Origin: Paramacrobiotus richtersi
Lineage: Eukaryota; Tardigrada; Eutardigrada; Parachela; Macrobiotidae
Assembly: GCA_034698045.1 (NCBI GenBank)
Contig: JAQGAU010000969.1
Coordinates: 1-22,309, forward strand
Reading direction: 5' to 3'
DNA length: 22,309 nt
The notes below the pieces were generated by a model. That model was not told where the DNA came from. It saw only the letters and a list, made by a program, of their open reading frames with translations, and searched no databases. Below, one piece after another: positions 20,801 through 22,309 of this stretch. Position numbers and translations under genes: made by a program. The stretch's first letter is position 1, and each line of letters opens with the position of its first letter.

Positions 20801-22309
20801 CTCTTCTTCCGTCGTCAGACCCAGTTCCGTGTGATGCGTAGGCACAGCTATAACAAGAAACGTTAACTACTGTGTATTGTAGATCGACCAGTTAGTCTTA
20901 TAGCACCTTCAGCAAGAATCTTCCGGATCATTTCACTGATCTGCTTCTTCAGCGGTGGTGGCGGCGGCACGACGACCCTCTCCGGCGTCTGCACCCTCTT
21001 CTTATCCTCCACTCTCCCGCGCACCAAATCCTCCCTGACCTTCGTCTCCGTCACCACCTCCGTTTGCGTCTTGCCCATTTTCTTCTCCACCGTCTCCTGG
21101 ACACTGACCCGCTCCTCCTCGTCCTCCCCGAAATAGTACCGCCGTCGGGCCTCCTCTTTCACCGGCTTCTCAACCGGTCGTTTCACCGGCCGCTCCTTCG
21201 GGGGCGACACCTCCACGGTCGCGGTGACCCGGGTCGGGGTGATCACCTCCGTGCTGGCGGTCAGTTCGGGATGGTGGGGAGGGGACACGGCCCGGGGTTC
21301 CCCGACGCTGGACTCGGTTTCCGAGATCTCTTCAATGACGGCGCCCTGTTTAACGTACCAGTCAATCTTCTCGACGAGTTCCTCGTGGATCTGGGTGGGT
21401 GTCTCGATAACGTGGAATTCGATGCCCTTTTCAGGTTCGGGTTTTTTGGCGTCTAGGGTGGCCTGGTACACGTAGCCGTAGGTTCCGAGGGAATGGGGGA
21501 GGGGCTGACCGGTGGGTTCCGGGACGATGGTTTCCAGGTTGACGTGTTTTTCCACCCGACCGGAAGTCGGAGGGGGTTTCGGAGGTGGCGGTCCTTTGAC
21601 CTTTACAAAAAACGCAACTCGTATATTTCTGAATTATATCACTAATAACCGTTAGTTTTATTAGAAGAAACATATACCTGGACGTGCTCCTCTGCACGCT
21701 CACGTTTCTCATGTGGAGTGTAGTCAACGGTAGTTTCGTAAATCCGTTTTTTTATGGGCACAAGATCCGCTTCTGTATGATGGAGTTCCGTAGCTACATA
21801 ACCATGGAATCAGACTAACAAGTTGCTGAGTCCCTAAATAACTGGTTTTATGTGGTTCTTACCATCAATGGCGGCAGTTAAGGATGTCCTCCTGGGTAAC
21901 GGCGGCACCACTTCGGTCCTGGCTTCTACGAGCGTCGGCGTCTCGATCGCCACTTTCGCCGTAATTTTGGGCGGTGACTCGCGCATCTCCACAATCCTCT
22001 CCAAGACATCCACACGTTTCTTCTCTTCATGCGTAAAATGCGGTCGGGCCGGTGGTATAACCACTCGTTGCCGTTCCTCCACTCGGACATCCTCCTCGTA
22101 GTGATACCGATCCTCCGGGACCGGCTGGACAATCTGCTGCATCACCCGGACATCCTCTCGCACCTGAACCGTTTCGTCGTAGCGATGATGATGCTCCCGA
22201 ATCGGTGGCTGTACCACCTGTTGCATCACCCGGATATCTTCCCGCACCCGGACGGTCTCGTCATAGCGATGTTGTGGCGGTGGCTGTATCACTTGCTGCC
22301 TCACCCGGA
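8762..22309 (-). CDS. giant modular repeat protein, 20 exons, 5' end outside window
   Basis: Exons in transcript order: 22309-21863, 21793-21678, 21600-20907, 20847-20732, 20675-20322, 20218-19898, 19751-19128, 18683-18285, 18083-17850, 16115-15534, 15477-14869, 14813-14247, 14168-13557, 13271-12810, 12739-12382, 12272-11362, 11183-10049, 9872-9407, 9305-9075, 8837-8762 (stop TAA). Every intron is GT-AG and all phases agree, giving 3,103 codons plus stop from the first complete codon. The product has HRYDE repeats, two Pro-rich units, eight modules of six 19-residue PPLT-x-x-QQ helices each, then a disordered Pro/Ser/Glu-rich region and an acidic tail. No known domain, signal peptide or membrane segment is visible in this part. 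Repeats with N-capped helices suggest an elongated intracellular scaffold (inference). The exon 16/17 junction is the least certain; the gene could also be split there. Exons were assigned by eye; no transcript evidence was available. Confidence 0.85.
9075..9305 (-). CDS. giant gene exon 19: conserved acidic tail, intact copy
   Basis: Residues 3002-3078. RRGDDVSPETKRTKRTVV, KLINGQWREVAVREEDVP, SPDKILEKFKKDDDTWSL, DAIIEETTTTR. Acceptor TTCGTAG at 9306, donor GTATGT at 9074. The duplicate exon at 4972-5202 has the same length (231 nt). It differs at about 18 bases but only three amino acids (my count), so this segment appears to be under protein-level constraint. Confidence 0.88.
9407..9872 (-). 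CDS. giant gene exon 18: tail region, intact copy
   Basis: Residues 2847-3001. NLPEETPLEAALERAIEKNN, RKWDTLQLSADSIAQSE, then KETIEESRFHSEQAMRES, SMSQSLPSLSGRRS and VSLEELQKSSRTLKRTDG. Ser/Glu-rich with short amphipathic segments. Acceptor TTTAG at 9873, donor GTACTT at 9406, phase 2. It has a paralogue at 5304-5771; this copy keeps the frame. Confidence 0.88.
10049..11183 (-). CDS. giant gene exon 17: degenerate YGF motifs and PEWV motif
   Basis: Residues 2469-2846. It starts DKEVILPDERRWQAEQH. Two degenerate copies of the module signature follow (YSGFVYEAQVDG and GRYGFTYHTTLDG), then long Ser/Thr/Pro/Glu-rich sequence (SPPESVKTMSATPPWSTPP). Near the end comes RPEWVRIAEQKKSTMYARE, a Trp-Val-x-x-Ala-x-x-Lys-Lys element like short motifs of other cytoskeletal adaptors (weak analogy). 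The acceptor is TTCTAAAG at 11184; TTTGTAG at 11198 is an alternative but breaks the phase. Donor GTAAGC at 10048, phase 1. The final 80 bases are duplicated at 5923-6008. Confidence 0.8.
11362..12272 (-). CDS. giant gene exon 16: charged and proline-rich region
   Basis: Residues 2165-2468. FAELAEYARKRRGLNQRLFG, then a Ser/Asp stretch (SGLDSSSDSSFGDD), YSSPDDSEEEELQF, and a basic helix NPQWESVILEARLRKLKRIR. Lys-rich KPKPAKKKVV, a long Pro-Glu stretch and RRPTLQEMQARLGG follow. It looks largely disordered. The 3' end is uncertain: a donor (CGG then GTATTT at 11361) keeps phase 0 with exon 17, but without splicing the frame runs on to TAG at 11290-11292 after a Gly-rich tail. That could be an alternative terminus or the end of a separate gene. 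Confidence 0.72.
12382..12739 (-). CDS. giant gene exon 15: last helical repeat and transition
   Basis: Residues 2046-2164. It opens with the sixth repeat of module 8 (SPPLTPEQQRQFLTALREIF) and a degenerate cap FPASKKSQTETMIERFEQ. A charged region follows with no repeats (RMSRLEEHESYGRIN, DVPDHPRRPTDYEGPHPDW). This is where the helical array ends. Acceptor TTACAG, donor GTAAGG at 12381, phase 1. Confidence 0.85.
12810..13271 (-). CDS. giant gene exon 14: module 8, first part
   Basis: Residues 1892-2045, phase 0 to 0. It starts ELQATAYQPKA, signature LGTFGFLYITHVKR (Phe replaces the first Tyr), SIELDIEHAMLAAF. Repeats are PPLTHKQQ, PRLTEQQQ, PPMTVRQQ, PPLTTRQQ and TLTAKLEK (fifth). The intron falls just before repeat 6. 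Acceptor CTACAG at 13272, donor GTAAAC at 12809. Confidence 0.88.
13557..14168 (-). CDS. giant gene exon 13: module 7, single exon
   Basis: Residues 1688-1891 (204 codons), phase 0 to 0. It starts LDRVPTPFGRRTPRARS, signature LGVYGYLYMAHV, TIELDAKKAVLNVI. Repeats are PPLSVQQE, PVLEEHQQ, PPLSPLQL, PPLSGRQQ, SMSVRDELE (fifth) and PPLSVSQQ; cap LFPAPSKITQILQ. Donor GTAAAT at 13556. Confidence 0.9.
14247..14813 (-). CDS. giant gene exon 12: module 6, single exon
   Basis: Residues 1499-1687 (189 codons), phase 0 to 0. It starts IDRSRRFTKHT. Signature LGVYGFLYTTRV, then TIQLDIRKAVLSAI. Repeats are PALSTNQI, SELTVIQQ, PELSANQM, PALLEEQR, SITDEQE (fifth) and PQLTPGQM; cap LFPTLEKVMEMLK. It closely resembles modules 4 and 5, including the ALEYIA helix after the fifth repeat. 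Confidence 0.9.
14869..15477 (-). CDS. giant gene exon 11: module 5, single exon
   Basis: Residues 1296-1498 (203 codons), phase 0 to 0. Basic start (LHRRKHTTQTT), signature TGIYGYLYTTHVDHH, SIHLDVRKAVLSVL. Repeats are PPLSPKQV, TELNTIQQ, PALTDRQI, PELSDEQR, AVSREQE (fifth) and PKLSKEQQ; cap LFPTLNRVHEMIQ. The 3' intron is only 55 nt. Confidence 0.9.
15534..16115 (-). CDS. giant gene exon 10: module 4, single exon
   Basis: Residues 1102-1295 (194 codons), phase 0 to 0. It starts LDELRRTEETTTTHRRKH. Signature LGIYGFLYSTHV, then TIQLDTRRAILTAI. Repeats are PALTTQQT, GTLNIHQQ, LDLSDQQ, VELTREQK, FVLVEEKRQ (fifth) and PRLTVSQQ; cap LFPTLESVQQIIE. The THRRKHTT basic stretch recurs in exon 11, so exons 10 and 11 are close duplicates. 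Confidence 0.88.
16332..16360. repeat. two tandem copies of a 14-bp AT-rich unit
   Basis: TTGTACAATATTAA occurs at 16332-16345 and again at 16347-16360. Each unit contains the palindrome TTGTACAA. Intronic; no function is evident. Confidence 0.7.
16507..17654 (-). CDS. putative nested gene in the 1.7-kb intron, small secreted protein
   Basis: Four candidate exons, all phase 0: 17654-17526, 17226-17188, 16984-16733 and 16581-16507, giving 164 residues plus TGA. Exon 1 starts with ATG and encodes a hydrophobic leader (VILIPICWLLCLVCSC). Donors are GTAATG, GTAAGA and GTAAGT; acceptors include TGTCTCAG and TTTCATAG. The third exon (NIPQLRLENVIGAHGFARLN, later GWAIDAVAHVKRIFITLPIM) resembles a compact extracellular beta domain; a discoidin-like fold is a weak guess only. 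It ends FGTQYDRMLT. It is on the same strand as the host gene, inside the intron between its exons 9 and 10. Consistent phases favour a real gene, but the 39-nt exon is speculative. Confidence 0.4.
17850..18083 (-). CDS. giant gene exon 9: module 3, repeats 4-6 and cap
   Basis: Residues 1024-1101, phase 0 to 0. It finishes repeat 3 (VEILSGREDI), then QVLTVEQE, HITVEQE (fifth, no prolines) and PELTAEQK. The cap is LFPTPEKAERMIR. Acceptor TATAG at 18084, donor GTAAGC at 17849. The downstream intron is the longest of the gene (1,734 nt). Confidence 0.85.
18285..18683 (-). CDS. giant gene exon 8: module 3, first part
   Basis: Residues 891-1023, phase 0 to 0. It starts LEEDVEITFPPP, then TGTYGFLYLTHVDH, YIELDYQQLIRTVAV, and repeats PPLTAQQT, EVLTEEQQ and PPLTAQQQ. 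The intron then interrupts the third repeat. Acceptor TTCAG at 18684, donor GTAATT at 18284. Confidence 0.88.
18684..19127 (-). other. intron 7 of the giant gene, no coding content seen
   Basis: 444 nt between modules 2 and 3. AT-rich with scattered stops in all frames; I see no gene or repeat in it. Confidence 0.7.
19128..19751 (-). CDS. giant gene exon 7: module 2, single exon
   Basis: Residues 683-890 (208 codons), phase 0 to 0. Signature LGTYGFLYVTHV, then SIDLDVHQVLLTAI. Six repeats follow: PPLTAEQEQ, PPLTVVQQ, PPLSVQQQ, PPLTPGQM, RITEQQ (fifth, lacking prolines) and PALTSEQQ. The cap is LFPTPERVEQLIQ. Acceptor TTTGTAG, donor GTCAGT at 19127. It is the clearest full module and a good consensus reference. 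Confidence 0.9.
19898..20218 (-). CDS. giant gene exon 6: module 1, repeats 2-6
   Basis: Residues 576-682, phase 0 to 0. Five helices: PPLTEGQQ, PPLSPQQQ, PALTTEQQ, PTFTVEQQ, PPLMPEQQ. A divergent cap VFPVQRTETDIE ends the module. The acceptor is TTAAAG at 20219, donor GTACAT at 19897. It joins exon 5 as LLTATAE then VFPPLTEGQQQ, restoring the repeat period, which supports the splice choice. Confidence 0.85.
20322..20675 (-). CDS. giant gene exon 5: module 1, first part
   Basis: Residues 458-575. Pro-rich start (KKAPPPPVRLPP), HPEPTGIPLPK, signature MGTYGFLYIATLEPR, a linker, then SYIELDVHQVLLAAF and the first helix repeat PPLTIRQQEQLLTATAE. Phase 0 at both ends; acceptor TTAG at 20676, donor GTCTGT at 20321. 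The IELD-x-x-x-x-[LV]L helix precedes the repeats in every later module. Confidence 0.85.
20732..20847 (-). CDS. giant gene exon 4: 116-nt HHTE exon, second copy
   Basis: Residues 419-457: THHTELGLTTEEEERW, then LGRPQRAEAKLQ. Acceptor TATAG and donor GTTACC at 20731; phase 1 in, phase 0 out, exactly like exon 2. Exons 2-3 and 4-5 therefore look like a duplicated block: HHTE exon, then Pro-rich stretch, P-E-P-T-G, and the YGF signature. Confidence 0.8.
20907..21600 (-). CDS. giant gene exon 3: first YGYVY unit with charged insert
   Basis: Residues 188-418. It begins KGPPPPKPPPTSGR, then P-E-P-T-G-Q-P-L-P and the module signature LGTYGYVYQATL. No PPLT helices follow. Instead there is a Glu/Val-rich region (EVSPPKERPVKRPVEKP, RRRYYFGEDEEERVSVQE) and a polyproline stretch VVVPPPPPLKKQISEMI. 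Acceptor TAAAG at 21601; donor GTGCTA at 20906, phase 1. This is a signature unit without the helical array: either an ancestral form or one that lost its helices. Confidence 0.85.
21678..21793 (-). CDS. giant gene exon 2: 116-nt HHTE exon, first copy
   Basis: Residues 149-187. Acceptor AG at 21795-21794, donor GTATAT at 21677; phase 1 in, phase 0 out. It encodes HHTEADLVPIKKRIYETT and a charged end RERAEEHVQ. It has the same length (116 nt) and phases as exon 4, and matches it at HHTE and at RAE-x-x-x-Q, so the two are paralogous exons. Confidence 0.8.
21863..22309 (-). CDS. giant gene exon 1 (partial): HRYDE repeats
   Basis: Open to the window edge; residues 1-148 of the visible product. 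It holds three imperfect repeats of about 27 residues with the pattern RVMQQ-[VI]-VQP followed by HRYDETV-x-VRED. The third is divergent (RYHYEEDVRVEE). A charged segment follows (HEEKKRVDVLERIVEMRE), then a V/T/P-rich stretch ending TAAIDG. The donor is GTAAGA at 21862, phase 1. The pattern is rich in Arg, Glu, Gln and Val and looks like a coiled or beta-rich charged linker. I do not recognise it. More copies probably lie upstream of the window. Confidence 0.85.

Overview
This is nuclear DNA from an animal. Genes are split by mostly short GT-AG introns (about 55-450 nt, with one of 1.7 kb). Exons look clearly GC-richer than the AT-rich introns, the first exons of several small genes encode secretion signals, and there are no bacterial-style operons or ribosome binding sites. 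A compact invertebrate (protostome) genome fits best. I cannot name the species; a tardigrade-like or other ecdysozoan source is only a guess.

The right-hand 60% (minus strand, 22309 down to 8762) is one giant gene whose 5' end lies outside the window. I place 20 exons with canonical splice sites. Their reading frame closes exactly: 9,312 coding bases, giving at least 3,103 residues plus stop. From N to C the protein has three imperfect repeats built around HRYDE; two proline-rich units joined by paired 116-nt exons; eight consecutive modules of about 190-225 residues; and a long low-complexity C-terminal region ending in a short acidic tail. Each module opens with a G-[TVI]-[YF]-G-[FY]-L-Y signature. 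It continues with exactly six helical repeats of about 19 residues (P-P-L-[TS]-x-x-Q-Q-x-x-L-L) and a closing F-P-[TA] cap. Most modules are single exons bounded by phase-0 introns. I recognise no known domain. The architecture suggests a structural or scaffold protein, but that is inference.

The last part of this gene (end of exon 17 to the 3' untranslated region) has a second, partial copy at 4602-6008. It keeps splice sites, stop codon and most amino acids, but its exon 18 copy carries a one-base deletion and its exon 17 copy is cut short. The spacer between the copies holds a plus-strand coiled-coil gene (about 6950-7870).

The left part (1-4500, plus strand) holds small, weakly supported genes, several starting with a signal peptide. 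The best is a single-exon 109-residue cysteine-rich secreted protein at 3609-3938 with a TATA box and a poly(A) signal. The 1.7-kb intron of the giant gene appears to contain a nested same-strand gene of four phase-0 exons (17654 to 16507). I found no rRNA, tRNA, CRISPR or clear transposon.
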